Below, piece by piece: positions 7,606 through 15,645 of a stretch of DNA of 37,301 bases. This DNA is from a virus, in the IMG/VR virus record IMGVR_UViG_3300049255_000584, positions 1 through 37,301 of that record; one strand, given 5' to 3'. The notes beneath the pieces were generated by a model that searched no databases, had not been told where the DNA came from, and saw only the letters and a list, made by a program, of their open reading frames with translations. The first letter of the stretch is position 1. Each line of letters begins with the position of its first letter. The translations under genes and the position numbers were made by a program.

Positions 7606-9896
7606 GGCAGGGCCATCGTTCCGCCGCGTGGCGGCGCGCTAATGGGGGCACGGACGCTCACATTCGGGTCGCTGCTTTCCACCCTGGAAACGCCAGTGCC
7701 CGGCTCGGTGTGCACGTGGATATCGACGCGCGACGGGCTGGCGCTCGGCGCGCCAAGTGGCGCGCCACGGCCTGGCGCTGCATCCGGGCTCGCCGCCGGC
7801 GGCGGCCCTGCCTGCGCATTGGCTTGACGCGCCACCTGGTCGTTAAGGTGTAGCAGGCGGCCGAGCATCGAATTATCGAAAGTACTGGTGAGGCTACTGA
7901 CCAGCGCAGTCAGGCCGCTGATGAGTTCGGACCAACCCGATTTGATGCCCGCGAGAATGCGGCTGGCAAGGCCGCGGCTCCACCCGTCGACCCACGCCCC
8001 GAAATCGACGAATATTTTCTTAACCACGTCCCAGGCGCCGCCAAATATATCTCCAAAGCCTGCCGCCATCATCTTGAGGCTGTGCAATACAAGCTCCGAA
8101 TTGAAGCTCACCACCCCGATAATAAAGCCGAGCGCACCTTCGAAGACGCTCTTAATGCCGTCCCAAATTCTCGGGAAAAAGCCGCTGAATTCGTTCCAGT
8201 GCTCATAGATGTCGTAGAGCACGGCGCCCAGCACCCCCACGACCACCGCGATCGCGGCGCCCACGGCAAGCACCGGCAGGCCAATCGTCGACGCCAGCGC
8301 GAAGGCAACGAAGCGCAGGGCGATCGAGAAGAGACCCGCGGCGGCGGCGCCGCTCTCGAAGACCGATGCCACCAGGCCGAAGCCGGTTGTGAAAAGCGGG
8401 AGCACCGCGCCTAGCACTGTCAGCGCCGCGCCGAGCGCCAACAGAGCTGCAACGCCGACAAGCACCGCTGACGTGGTCTTCGGGAAGTTGTCCTGGCAAT
8501 ACTTCAGGAAATTGAGCGTATCCAGCAGAGCAAAATTCACTACTTTCAATACAGGAAGGAACGCCTGGCCAAGCCTGGTGGAGATTTGCTCCACCTCGTT
8601 TCCCATGACTTGTAGCTGGATTGCCGGCGCGTTGAAGGCGCTTATGAAGTCTCGATCGACAACGCCCTGGTTGACCTGGTCGAGCTGCTTTTTCATGCCC
8701 TCGTAGGTTTCGCGCTGCTGCATCAACGTCAGCACGGCACTGCCGGCGGTCTGATTATGGAACAGCTTTCCGAGGAATTCGGCCTTGTTGACGAGGTCCA
8801 TTTTTTCGGTGCGCTTCGCCAGGAAATCGAGCAGCTCATCGAGCACGCTGCCGGTACCGGCATTCTGCTTGCGCACACCATTTTCCAGAATGGCGTGCAA
8901 ATTCACGCCCTGTTTTTCGAAGTGCTTATCCGCGAACGGCGTGCGGATATATTCGAGCACGTTGGTCAGGCCTGTGGCGGCACTGCTGGGGTTCGAGGAG
9001 CCGCGCATCACCGTCTCCAGTGCGGCGAAGGTGATATCGGCGCCCTTGCGACCTGTCATGCCCAGCAGCGCCATCTGTGCTGCCACGCCGGGCAACTCGC
9101 GGCTGAAATCCTCGATCTTGAACCGGCCTTCCTTGCTGGCCTGCGCCATGGCGGCCATGGCTTCGGCCAAGCCGGCGGCCGGTATCTTCATTGTCTGGAT
9201 CAGCGCACCAACAGCCGGGCCGAGTGCCTCAGTGGTGGTGTTGTAGGCCGTGGCCGCGCGCGAGTGCGCCTGGATGATCGTATTCAGATCGGCCTTGATG
9301 CCCATCTGCGTCAGGTCCTGGTAGCCCTGCGCGATGCTCTCGAAGGTCTGACCCGTCTTGAGGCTGTCCTCGCGGAAGAACTCGGTCAGGGATTTGATAC
9401 GCTCATCCAGCGCCGGGCCGCTGAGGCTTTCCGTAATGCCGATGTGGCGGACGATATTCTCGAGCTCGGCATATTTCTTGATCGGCTCGTAGACGGCGAA
9501 GCCTTCGACGGCGGCGCCCATGCCGCTGTTGATCAGATTTGAACCGGCCTCGCCAAAAGCATGCGCCTTGCCGCCGATAGTGCTGATGTGCCGCCGTACA
9601 CCTTCGGTCGCCTCCGAGATGCCAGCCAGTGCGCCACGCGCGATGCGCCCCATGGCCTCGAAGGCCGCACTGCCATCCCGCGTGGCTTGCTGCATGCGGT
9701 AGATCTGTTCGCTGACCTGGCCGACCTGGCGCGCGAGCTCGATGGCATCCTTCGATGCCTTATCGCCCAGGCCCGGCAGGCCGATCGTCTTTCCGAGGTT
9801 GCGGAGCTTGTCGAGCTGGTCCGTCAGCTTGGTCAGGCCGCCGCCGAGCTGGTCTTCCAGCTTCAGAACGAGCGAGGCTACCAAACTTGCGGCCAT
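7602..9896 (-). CDS. Tail tape measure protein (Mu gp42-like)
   Basis: The protein has 764 residues. The first 300 contain coiled-coil-like helices (LVLKLEDQLGGGLTKLTDQL..), a small-residue GSNLINSGMGAAVEGF segment, and the conserved middle domain with GVAAQMALLGMTGRKG and SSNPSSAATGLTNVLEYI, typical of the TP901-1/Mu tape-measure core. A strongly hydrophobic region lies around residues 475-570 (several transmembrane-like helices), as in tape measures that pass DNA into the host membrane. The C-terminus is Pro/Ala-rich. At about 1.5 angstrom per residue the length predicts a contractile tail somewhat over 100 nm long, which is inference. The ATG at 9896 follows the frameshifted chaperone stop by ten bases. 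Confidence 0.93.
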   Translation of the reverse strand: MAASLVASLVLKLEDQLGGGLTKLTDQLDKLRNLGKTIGLPGLGDKASKDAIELARQVGQVSEQIYRMQQATRDGSAAFEAMGRIARGALAGISEATEGVRRHISTIGGKAHAFGEAGSNLINSGMGAAVEGFAVYEPIKKYAELENIVRHIGITESLSGPALDERIKSLTEFFREDSLKTGQTFESIAQGYQDLTQMGIKADLNTIIQAHSRAATAYNTTTEALGPAVGALIQTMKIPAAGLAEAMAAMAQASKEGRFKIEDFSRELPGVAAQMALLGMTGRKGADITFAALETVMRGSSNPSSAATGLTNVLEYIRTPFADKHFEKQGVNLHAILENGVRKQNAGTGSVLDELLDFLAKRTEKMDLVNKAEFLGKLFHNQTAGSAVLTLMQQRETYEGMKKQLDQVNQGVVDRDFISAFNAPAIQLQVMGNEVEQISTRLGQAFLPVLKVVNFALLDTLNFLKYCQDNFPKTTSAVLVGVAALLALGAALTVLGAVLPLFTTGFGLVASVFESGAAAAGLFSIALRFVAFALASTIGLPVLAVGAAIAVVVGVLGAVLYDIYEHWNEFSGFFPRIWDGIKSVFEGALGFIIGVVSFNSELVLHSLKMMAAGFGDIFGGAWDVVKKIFVDFGAWVDGWSRGLASRILAGIKSGWSELISGLTALVSSLTSTFDNSMLGRLLHLNDQVARQANAQAGPPPAASPDAAPGRGAPLGAPSASPSRVDIHVHTEPGTGVSRVESSDPNVSVRAPISAPPRGGTMALP

Positions 9897-9906
9897 ACAG
9901 TCCCCG

Positions 9907-10463
9907 TTACTTTTTCGACGCCTCGACCTGCTCCAAATAGCGGGACGCGGCGTTCTGCCAGAAAGCGGCCTCCGGCACTGTCAGCGCCCTCAGATCAGCG
10001 TGCGGCCAGTGATAAAACCGGCCGAGCCCTGCTAGGATGACCGGCCAGTCCTCGGGCCATTCTTTAAAAAATAAATCACCACGTCGCTGGCGGCCTGCAG
10101 GTCGGCGCCGTCCATTTTTTTCGCGAGCACATTGAACAGGGGGCGGGCAATGCCCGCCGAAATGGCGATCGCGGTGTAGCCCGACTTCGAGCTGCTCACG
10201 CTCTGGATGATCTCCATATCACCACCGTTGAAGCGGCGCATGGTGAATTCGCTGAAGCTGTCTTCCTTTACCACGCCGCCGGCGCCAGCCTGATATTTGA
10301 TGCTGGTCGGCACGAAGAGCGGCAAGGTCACCGTGCCGTCGTCGTTCAGCTTGGCGTGCTTGGGCAGCGCATTTTCCGCATCGCCCTCCACCAGCGTGAC
10401 GACGTCCGATTTCTGCTCCTCGAGCAGAGACGCGTCGCCAATAACAAGAACGTCCTTGTCCAT
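9907..10463 (-). CDS. Frameshift fusion of tail assembly chaperones (gp41-gp42-like), -1 frameshift
   Basis: This entry describes the long product: the 143-residue chaperone at 10032-10463 continues in the -1 frame after slippery heptamers at 10071-10062, reading through to a TAA at 9909-9907 (185 residues in total). The extra part begins KEWPEDWPVILAGL and continues with FYHWPHADLRALTVPEAAFW and a helical tail ending VEASKK. A Trp-rich helical extension of this kind is typical of the second chaperone in tailed phages (lambda G-T, P2 E-E'). It lies just before the tape measure, the canonical place. Without the shift this 125-base stretch would be uncoded. Frameshifting is inferred from the slippery sequence and the open -1 frame. 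Confidence 0.82.
10032..10463 (-). CDS. Tail assembly chaperone, unshifted product (Mu gp41-like)
   Basis: The protein has 143 residues from the ATG at 10463. It is acidic at the N-terminus and contains PLFVPTSIKYQAGAGGVVKEDSF and FTMRRFNGGDMEIIQ, typical of the short tail-tube-binding chaperone family that follows tube genes. It is made about ten times more often than the frameshifted form in related phages, which is family knowledge and was not measured here. It lies 33 bases downstream of the tube gene and upstream of the tape measure. It acts in the cytoplasm, coating the tape measure before tube polymerisation. The gene ends with TAG at 10032-10034 in zero frame. Confidence 0.88.
   Translation of the reverse strand: MDKDVLVIGDASLLEEQKSDVVTLVEGDAENALPKHAKLNDDGTVTLPLFVPTSIKYQAGAGGVVKEDSFSEFTMRRFNGGDMEIIQSVSSSKSGYTAIAISAGIARPLFNVLAKKMDGADLQAASDVVIYFLKNGPRTGRSS
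10062..10071 (-). other. -1 ribosomal frameshift site (two overlapping slippery heptamers)
   Basis: On the minus strand the run TTTTTTAAAG holds two in-frame heptamers: T-TTT-TTA (10071-10065) and T-TTA-AAG (10068-10062), both of the X-XXY-YYZ type relative to the chaperone's reading frame. After slippage at the second, the -1 frame reads TTT AAA GAA TGG and remains open to 9907. The second half of the gene would need such a shift to be expressed, as in the gp41/gp42 pair of Mu. Confidence 0.82.
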
Positions 10464-10496
10464 TATCGAAAAATCCTTCGGGGGTTTGGGCGGTTT

Positions 10497-10856
10497 TTAG
10501 ATGAGTTCGAGCGGGATGCCGCCGCTGAATTTCAGGGGCACCTTGCCGCCGTCGCCGGCGGTGAATTCCGGGCGGTTGGCCAGGAACGCATCCGGCCACA
10601 CGTAGCTCTGACCGGTGTCGCAGGTCACCTGCAATTCGCCGTCACCAGGCGCCCAAATGCTGAGCAGGAGCGTGGTGCTGTCCATCTTCATGTTGGCCGT
10701 GACTTCGCTGGCCTCCATTTCGTTGGCGTAGTCCACCTGCTGGCCGGTGATCACGTTCTTCTGCATCAGGCCGCCGATCTTGACCTTGCCGCCCTTTTCG
10801 ATGGGCAGCGGCTGGCCGCGCCAGGCGAGCGAAATAAGGCCGAGGGTTTGTGCCAT
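10497..10856 (-). CDS. Tail tube protein (Mu gp40/gpM-like)
   Basis: The protein has 119 residues and starts at the ATG at 10856, preceded by a strong purine-rich ribosome-binding site (AAGGAGAG). It contains the tube-family features GLISLAWRGQPLPIEKGGKVKIGGL near the N-terminus, a central EASEVTANMKMDSTTLLLSI beta segment, and a C-terminal VPLKFSGGIPLELI strand. It forms hexameric rings that stack inside the sheath and conduct DNA. It lies directly downstream of the sheath gene, as always in Mu-like phages. Length matches the Mu tube protein. A strong Shine-Dalgarno sequence agrees with a need for many copies. Confidence 0.92.
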   Translation of the reverse strand: MAQTLGLISLAWRGQPLPIEKGGKVKIGGLMQKNVITGQQVDYANEMEASEVTANMKMDSTTLLLSIWAPGDGELQVTCDTGQSYVWPDAFLANRPEFTAGDGGKVPLKFSGGIPLELI

Positions 10857-10869
10857 GGAAAAACTCTCC

Positions 10870-12399
10870 TTAATCGACGGCCGTGAAGACCAGCTGCTGC
10901 GCCATCACCATCAGGTTGCCGAGCACGTTGATCGGAATGCTCGCATCGATCTGGTTGCGATTATTGGCGTCGCGAATGAAGACCGCCTGCTGCGCCAGGC
11001 TGGCCGCGTCTTCGATCCATCCCGCCTTCTCGTAGACCAGGCAGCGCGCCGCCCAGCTGTTCGCCAGGCGCTTCGGCGTCGCGATCGTCTGATCGTATTG
11101 CGACGCAACGCTGTTATCGTCGGACAGCTTATTCCGCGGATAGATCAGCTTCCGGTAGGCAGCCCAATCGTAGCGGATGCGGGACATGACCTTCACGCTC
11201 ATCACGTCCTGCCAGCTCGTGTCCGGCACGCCGAGCGGGTTTTCCGTGTAGGTCGTTACCGCGCGCTGGATCGTCACACTGTTGTCGGGCGCCACGTCGA
11301 ACGTCGCGATGCCGGCCGCGAGCAGCGCCTGCTGCTCCTCGAACTGCATCTGATCGGCCGGTGCCGGCGCGATCACCCCGGGCAGTGTCAGACTTTGCAG
11401 CTGCCGCGCCGGATCGTTCATCAGAGCAAAAGCCGCCACGGCCGCCATGCTGGCGGACCAAATCCAGGTCGGCTGCGGCGGGTTGGTGACACCCATGGCG
11501 ACCACAAACTGGCTGTTCACGCCTTCGCCTACCAGCGTAGCGAGCTGGCCCTGCGTGCCCTCCCAGGCGATCCAGGCGACGCTGTCCACCGGGTTCACCG
11601 GGTTGTTGCGCTCGATCAGCACAGGCTGCAGGTCGGCCAGCGTCTGGGCCGTGTCCGTGAAGCAGGTGAAGATATCCGTGTACCAGGTAGTGGTAATCGC
11701 GCTCAGCACGCCCTCGATGCCCGGCACGCCTTCACCGCCCGTCGGCTGCGTTACCGTGATCGTCACACCCGGCACCGTCACGTCGCCCAGCGCAGGATTG
11801 GCGCGGATATCGTATTCGTTGCCTACGGCGCCAGCCACACGCGAGGTGCAAAGCACCTCGCCGGCCGTTCCATTGGTTGTCAGCACAAGCGGCAAACTCG
11901 GCGTGTTACGCAACGCGGCGGCAGCTGCAATAAAATTCGTCGCCATGTCGGCCGGCGTGTCGGTCGGCTCGATCGTGAACGTCACACCGTAGCCAGCGAG
12001 GCCGATGGCCTGTGATCCGACAACCGTCGCGCTGCCGCCGAACAGGATATTGCCCACGGCGGCAACCGAGCCTTCTGCGGCCTGGACCATCACCGCGTCG
12101 AGCGGAATGCCGGGGTTAGCGCTGCACCAGGCGTTGCACATATCGGCCAGCGGCGAGCCCGACCCGAAAAGCACCGTGGCCTGGGCACCGGAATAAATCT
12201 GGTAGATTTGGTCCGGAACGGCGGTATGGGCGCCGTTGCCCTGGCCGATCGCGAGCCCGCGCGCCGGAAATGGCAGCAGACCGATCTGCGTTTGGTTTGT
12301 GTCGATCTCGATGTAGTCACCCGGCACGAGGATGTCGCTCGGGATGTCATTGAACGCGATCGTCGTGAGGGCGGTTGTGCCCAGCAAGCTGCCCGACAT
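10870..12399 (-). CDS. Contractile tail sheath protein (Mu gp39/gpL-like)
   Basis: The protein has 509 residues, close to Mu gpL (about 495). It begins MSGSLLGTTALTTIAFNDIPSDILVPGDYIEID, the usual start of Mu-type sheaths (I-x-F-x-x-I-P-x-x-x-x-x-P-G). It contains GQG, the central beta-rich domain (TVPGVTITVTQPTGGEGVPGI) and the conserved C-terminal sheath domain with VQRAVTTYTENPLGVPDTSW and IRYDWAAYRKLIYPRNKLSDD. The last part (RNQIDASIPINVLGNLMVMAQQL) is also typical. The protein polymerises around the tube and contracts at infection. The ATG at 12399 lies three bases after the DUF2635-like stop. Confidence 0.95.
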   Translation of the reverse strand: MSGSLLGTTALTTIAFNDIPSDILVPGDYIEIDTNQTQIGLLPFPARGLAIGQGNGAHTAVPDQIYQIYSGAQATVLFGSGSPLADMCNAWCSANPGIPLDAVMVQAAEGSVAAVGNILFGGSATVVGSQAIGLAGYGVTFTIEPTDTPADMATNFIAAAAALRNTPSLPLVLTTNGTAGEVLCTSRVAGAVGNEYDIRANPALGDVTVPGVTITVTQPTGGEGVPGIEGVLSAITTTWYTDIFTCFTDTAQTLADLQPVLIERNNPVNPVDSVAWIAWEGTQGQLATLVGEGVNSQFVVAMGVTNPPQPTWIWSASMAAVAAFALMNDPARQLQSLTLPGVIAPAPADQMQFEEQQALLAAGIATFDVAPDNSVTIQRAVTTYTENPLGVPDTSWQDVMSVKVMSRIRYDWAAYRKLIYPRNKLSDDNSVASQYDQTIATPKRLANSWAARCLVYEKAGWIEDAASLAQQAVFIRDANNRNQIDASIPINVLGNLMVMAQQLVFTAVD

Positions 12400-12402
12400 G
12401 GA

Positions 12403-12738
12403 TTAAGCCCCCTTTTCGGTGGTGGTGGCGGCGATCGGCGCCTTTGCAGCGGGCACCGCGGCGGCGGGCGGCTCGGTGGCCTGCACCTTCACCGTCGGCG
12501 CTGGCGGAGCTGCGGCGGCTTCAACCGGCTTGGCAGCGCCATGCTCTGGCGGCGCCACCGTGGCCAGCACCAGGTCGCCACATTTCAGGCGGCGCGTGAT
12601 GTAGGTGGTCTTCGTGACGCGCACCCCATGGGCGGGCGTATTCGCGGCCTTCCCTTTCACACCCTCACCAATCAGCGTGTGCACGCCGAGCTTCACGGTC
12701 CGGCCAGCGCCGGGACGCACGTAGATTTTGTCGGCCAT
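12403..12738 (-). CDS. DUF2635-like protein (Mu gp38 position)
   Basis: The protein has 111 residues from the ATG at 12738, whose overlap with the preceding gene's stop gives ATG A. An upstream in-frame extension to 12789 was rejected because it lies in the gp37 gene. The N-terminal 60 residues (MADKIYVRPGAGRTVK.., followed by THV, ITRRLKCGDLVLA) resemble the small DUF2635 proteins found in front of sheath genes in Mu-like phages. Residues about 70-111 are a low-complexity Ala/Pro/Thr/Lys tail that is longer than usual. The function is not known; its position between gp37 and the sheath suggests tail terminator or sheath-initiation accessory. Confidence 0.8.
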   Translation of the reverse strand: MADKIYVRPGAGRTVKLGVHTLIGEGVKGKAANTPAHGVRVTKTTYITRRLKCGDLVLATVAPPEHGAAKPVEAAAAPPAPTVKVQATEPPAAAVPAAKAPIAATTTEKGA

Positions 12739-13340
12739 CAGGCCCCTCCGATTGTGGCGTTCAGCACTGTTGCGTCGCCAAATTTCCATCCGCAGTCGAG
12801 CACCAGCGAGGCGGCCGGCGACTGCTCCAAGCCAGGCACCAACTGCTCTTCATAGACGCAGTGAAGATCGAGGCCGGCGATCGCCATTTCGTCGTCGCCC
12901 CAATCTCCCTCAAAGAGATTTCCGAGCGCGCTCACCACGATGCTGCGTTCGGCAGACCAATCGGTATTGGGCGGATTTGGCAGAAAGCCGTTCAGCGCGA
13001 GCGTGGCGACGCGCACCATCGCGAAAAGACCCGGCGACAGTGCGTCGCCCATATACCGCGCTTCGACGTCGGAGTTTTTCACCACCATCGCCAGCGTCCA
13101 ATGTGCACGGCCGCCGAATTTCGCGCCCTCGCCTTCGTTCGCCACACCCTGCCAGCCGAGCGCCAGAAAAGGCGTCCGGCGCGCGTATTTGCTGAACCAT
13201 TTACGGTCAGGATTTTTCGGCATCATCGAAAAATCGAAGAGATTGCTCGGGAAGACCTGCTGCACCCGGCCTTTGATTTCCGAATACATCCAGCCGAGCG
13301 GGCCGGGCTGCGCCAGCGTGCTCAGCAGCTGCGCGCTCAC
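12738..13340 (-). CDS. Head-tail/tail protein, DUF1834 (Mu gp37-like)
   Basis: The protein has 200 residues from a GTG at 13340 whose overlap with the DUF1320 gene's stop makes GTGA. Features are a VFPSNLFDFSMMPKNPDRK segment (about residues 28-47), AHWTLAMVVKNSDV and DWSAERSIVVSALGNLF, in keeping with the DUF1834/gp37 family that sits between gp36 and the sheath in Mu. The family is thought to be a tail completion or terminator protein. The protein is neutral in charge and lacks membrane segments. The call rests on order (gp36-gp37-gp38-sheath) and on partial motif similarity. Confidence 0.82.
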   Translation of the reverse strand: MSAQLLSTLAQPGPLGWMYSEIKGRVQQVFPSNLFDFSMMPKNPDRKWFSKYARRTPFLALGWQGVANEGEGAKFGGRAHWTLAMVVKNSDVEARYMGDALSPGLFAMVRVATLALNGFLPNPPNTDWSAERSIVVSALGNLFEGDWGDDEMAIAGLDLHCVYEEQLVPGLEQSPAASLVLDCGWKFGDATVLNATIGGA

Positions 13341-13855
13341 GAGCCACCCGCGTATTCGCTGTCGTAGAAGCCCGGGCCGCCATATCCGCCATTGGCCAGG
13401 CCGCCATCATCAAACGGCGCCGGCACCGGGCTTGGGCTGCCCGCGTTGGTGATGTTCTGCCCGCGCACGCTGACCATGGCGTAGCTTTCTGTGCCGGCCG
13501 GGATCAGGCCGGAAAGAACGGTCTTGCCGTCACGGATGCTTTCCAGCCACTCGATCACCTGCTTGTTGGCTAGGCGCGTCTGCTCGGGCGGCTCGGTGTT
13601 TCCGCCCATGGAAAGGTCGTAGCGCGCCATGATGCAGCAGGCCCGCACCAGCGCCGGCGGCGTCGGCGTCATCGCCACGGGCACCTGGTAGCGCTTGCGC
13701 AAATAGCTATCAATGATGTCGGAAGCATCACCGAGGCGAGCGTTCACGATCGTCTCGTCGATCGCGGTCAGTTCCTGCCCATCCGGCGTGCTCAGCCGGA
13801 TCAATTCATCAGTGCCGAACCGGCTGACCATGTCTGTGACGGCGGCGTAGGCCAC
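13337..13855 (-). CDS. DUF1320 head-tail connector protein (Mu gp36-like)
   Basis: The protein has 172 residues, beginning at a GTG (13855) within TAGTG, i.e. overlapping the upstream stop. The first 130 residues show the DUF1320 plan: DMVSRFGTDELIRLSTPDG, NARLGDASDIIDSYLRKRYQVP and LVRACCIMARYDLSM followed by QVIEWLESIRDG. These helical repeats match the gp36/gp6-like adaptor proteins that bind below the portal. The C-terminal 40 residues are a Gly/Pro/Tyr-rich, probably flexible tail (GGLANGGYGGPGFY). Its role is to join the portal to the tail; placement between gp35 and gp37 agrees. Confidence 0.9.
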   Translation of the reverse strand: MAYAAVTDMVSRFGTDELIRLSTPDGQELTAIDETIVNARLGDASDIIDSYLRKRYQVPVAMTPTPPALVRACCIMARYDLSMGGNTEPPEQTRLANKQVIEWLESIRDGKTVLSGLIPAGTESYAMVSVRGQNITNAGSPSPVPAPFDDGGLANGGYGGPGFYDSEYAGGS

Positions 13856-14208
13856 TACCGGCGGGCCTTCGGCACACGCTTGGCGGGCGTCTGGGCCGGC
13901 AGCTTTGCCGCCGTTTCCATCATTTCGCCCTGAACGTTATTCAGGAATGCGATGTTGGCGGAGACGGCCTTACCCTCAGCCGCCTCCGCGCTCGTTCCTT
14001 GGTCTTCGGCCGGGTTATTCTTGGAAAGAAATTCGTCTACCTTGTCGGCGGCCAGGCGCTGCCCGACGCACACCGTCAGAAAGCGGTTGGCGATCAATTC
14101 GCGGAGCTCGGCCGCGGTGAAGCGAGCCGCAAAATAGGTGGCGAATTCGGGATGGCGCTGGCCCGCGCAAATCAGGCCGGGCCGCTCGCAGAAGATCATT
14201 ACCTGCAT
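13855..14208 (-). CDS. Hypothetical head protein (Mu gp35 position)
   Basis: The protein has 117 residues with ATG at 14208. The N-terminal half (residues 1-60) contains GLICAGQRHP and FTAAELRELIANRFLTV, resembling the small HeH/Rho-N-like proteins found in this position in Mu-like phages, which carry a LxELR helix. The C-terminus is basic (PAKRVPKARR). It lies between the major capsid and the DUF1320 connector gene and ends at TAGTG, coupling it to the next gene. A role in head completion or capsid assembly is inferred from position only. Confidence 0.72.
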   Translation of the reverse strand: MQVMIFCERPGLICAGQRHPEFATYFAARFTAAELRELIANRFLTVCVGQRLAADKVDEFLSKNNPAEDQGTSAEAAEGKAVSANIAFLNNVQGEMMETAAKLPAQTPAKRVPKARR

Positions 14209-14235
14209 GGTTTCGCGCCGTCACCCTTCAAAGGT

Positions 14236-14259
14236 GCCGGCGGCGTCGCCGCCGCCGGC
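14236..14259. terminator. Strong GC-rich hairpin after the major capsid gene
   Basis: A perfect 10-base inverted repeat, GCCGGCGGCG at 14236-14245 and its complement at 14250-14259 with a four-base loop, lies in the 78-base gap between the capsid gene stop (14287) and the next gene (14208). On the minus strand it is followed by ACCTTTGAAG, a poor U-tract, so it may attenuate rather than stop transcription, or protect capsid mRNA from 3' decay. No other feature explains the gap. Confidence 0.5.
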
Positions 14260-14286
14260 TTTATCAAACGCCTCAGCCGACCGCGA

Positions 14287-15222
14287 TCAGTTGAGGTATG
14301 TGTATTCCACTGGCTCGAACATGCCCTGCACTTCGTTGGCCACCAGCGTCGTCGGGTTGGTGGGGTCGTTCGCGATCAGCTCGTTTTTATAGAGACTGTT
14401 CGCGCGCGACTTCAGCGCGGTGGGCACCACCAACGTCGTGCCACGCACGCCCATCGGCGTTCCGTCCGGCCGGCGGATGGAGGACATGGCCGTGTTTGCC
14501 GCCTCGAGGTTCGTCACGTTCAGTTCCTGCGTGCTGTAGTAGATCAGCTGCCACAGCCCGAAGCCGGCGGCGCAACGGCCGCGGATGCCCCACAGGAATT
14601 CGTCGCTCTCGAAGGCCGAGGGGTCCTCTGGATTGAAGCGCGCCGTCAGTTCGAACGGAATGCGATCCTGGAAGATGAACGGGCGAAGCACCTTGCTTTC
14701 GTCCATCAGATACCAGCCCGGCCCTTCGTTGCCTTCCGTGCCGGCCGCGTAATTCGAGAACGCCGCGGTCTGGCCGCCGCCGGCCGCCACGAAGTTCTGA
14801 TGCTCGGTGCTGAACAGCGGCACGCCGTCGTAGCCCAGCTGCGTTGTGCCGGCCTTGAAGGCCTGCGCCACCAGCAAATCCGGCACGTGCGCGGCATCCT
14901 CGCCCATCTGCATCGCGACGGGCGCATACATGCCGTATTTGTCGTCCTCGATGTCCTCGCGCGCGATCGTGATCGTTTCTTCCCATTTGCGGTTGGGAAT
15001 GTTGAAAACCTGCTGCGAGAGGCTGTTGGCGCGGCGAGAACCGATCCATTCGCGGACGCCCGGCAGCATGTCCAGGCGCGGATAAATCTCATCGCGCCCG
15101 GCGCTTTTCACCGTGTAGGCGAACCGCTTGTAGATCGTCTTGGTGGCCCAGAACTGGGTGTTATAGGCCATCGAAAGGTTGTTGTTGATGGAGCCCAACA
15201 GGGCCGCGGTAATCAATGCCAT
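14287..15222 (-). CDS. Major capsid protein (Mu gpT-like)
   Basis: The protein has 311 residues and starts at the ATG at 15222. It matches the Mu-type major head subunit: N-terminal ALLGSINNNLSMAYNTQF with no scaffold domain, YPRLDMLPGVREWIG, IPNRKWEETITIAREDIEDD, and AAHVPDLLVAQAFKAG followed by GVPLFSTEHQ, with a C-terminal SRANSLYKNELIAND and YTYLN end. It folds as an HK97-type capsid protein and forms the icosahedral head with the protease/scaffold upstream. Length is close to Mu T (about 305). The hairpin at 14236-14259 ends the unit. Confidence 0.95.
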   Translation of the reverse strand: MALITAALLGSINNNLSMAYNTQFWATKTIYKRFAYTVKSAGRDEIYPRLDMLPGVREWIGSRRANSLSQQVFNIPNRKWEETITIAREDIEDDKYGMYAPVAMQMGEDAAHVPDLLVAQAFKAGTTQLGYDGVPLFSTEHQNFVAAGGGQTAAFSNYAAGTEGNEGPGWYLMDESKVLRPFIFQDRIPFELTARFNPEDPSAFESDEFLWGIRGRCAAGFGLWQLIYYSTQELNVTNLEAANTAMSSIRRPDGTPMGVRGTTLVVPTALKSRANSLYKNELIANDPTNPTTLVANEVQGMFEPVEYTYLN

Positions 15223-15228
15223 AGCGGC

Positions 15229-15642
15229 TTAGCTCCCCAGAAGTTCGACGAAGGTCAGGCCGGTCACCATGTCGATGCCCGCGAGATGGCCGACCAGGAG
15301 ATTGCTACCGGCGGCCAGCGTGAGGGTGTTGTCATCGGTGGCGTAAACGGCCGCATTGAGGTTCGCCATCGTTGCGCCGGGCACGGGAATTCCCCAGGTG
15401 CCCTTCTGCGCCGTCAGGAACGTCACCACCACGGGCTGGCCGGGGGTATTGCTCGCCTGGTCAGCGATGCCCGCGAACGCCACTGAGCCGGCCGTCTGGA
15501 TCGGCTGCAGCGTTCCCGCCGCGGTGACCGCCAGCAGAGCATTGCGGTAGATCACCGCACCGGCGCTCGGCGGGTAGCCGAACTCATTCCGGGGCGCGGC
15601 CGGCCCGTTGCGCATATATTTTGCGTCGGCGGAAAGCGCCAT
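15229..15642 (-). CDS. Head decoration/stabilisation protein-like
   Basis: The protein has 137 residues with ATG at 15642, shortly after the protease/scaffold stop (15646). Beta-rich segments (AVIYRNALLAVTAAGTLQPI, VAFAGIADQASN, PVVVTFLTAQKGTWGIPV, AAVYATDDNTLTLA, LLVGHLAGIDMVTG..TFVELL) match the small cement proteins that lie between protease/scaffold and major capsid genes in many siphophages and Mu-like phages. The VxFxTAxKGTWGIP strand and the D-x-D-N-T-LT motif recur there. It would bind capsid threefold sites. A role as gpD-like decoration protein is inferred. Confidence 0.8.
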   Translation of the reverse strand: MALSADAKYMRNGPAAPRNEFGYPPSAGAVIYRNALLAVTAAGTLQPIQTAGSVAFAGIADQASNTPGQPVVVTFLTAQKGTWGIPVPGATMANLNAAVYATDDNTLTLAAGSNLLVGHLAGIDMVTGLTFVELLGS

Positions 15643-15645
15643 GGA

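Noticed and set aside
6568-7827. Long plus-strand open frame (419 codons)
   Set aside because: Antisense to the gp43-like gene and the end of the tape measure, with composition of a shadow frame.
11529-11540. CTACCAGCGTAG, a shorter version of the dyad
   Set aside because: It lies inside the sheath gene, lacks the outer bases and the TATTA flank, so it is taken as chance.
10747-12015. Long plus-strand open frame (422 codons)
   Set aside because: It is antisense to the sheath gene and His/Arg/Gly-rich like a shadow translation; no recognisable domain.
13999-15486. Long plus-strand open frame (495 codons)
   Set aside because: It lies antisense to the gp35-like, major capsid and decoration genes and has no family features; long antisense frames are common in GC-rich DNA.
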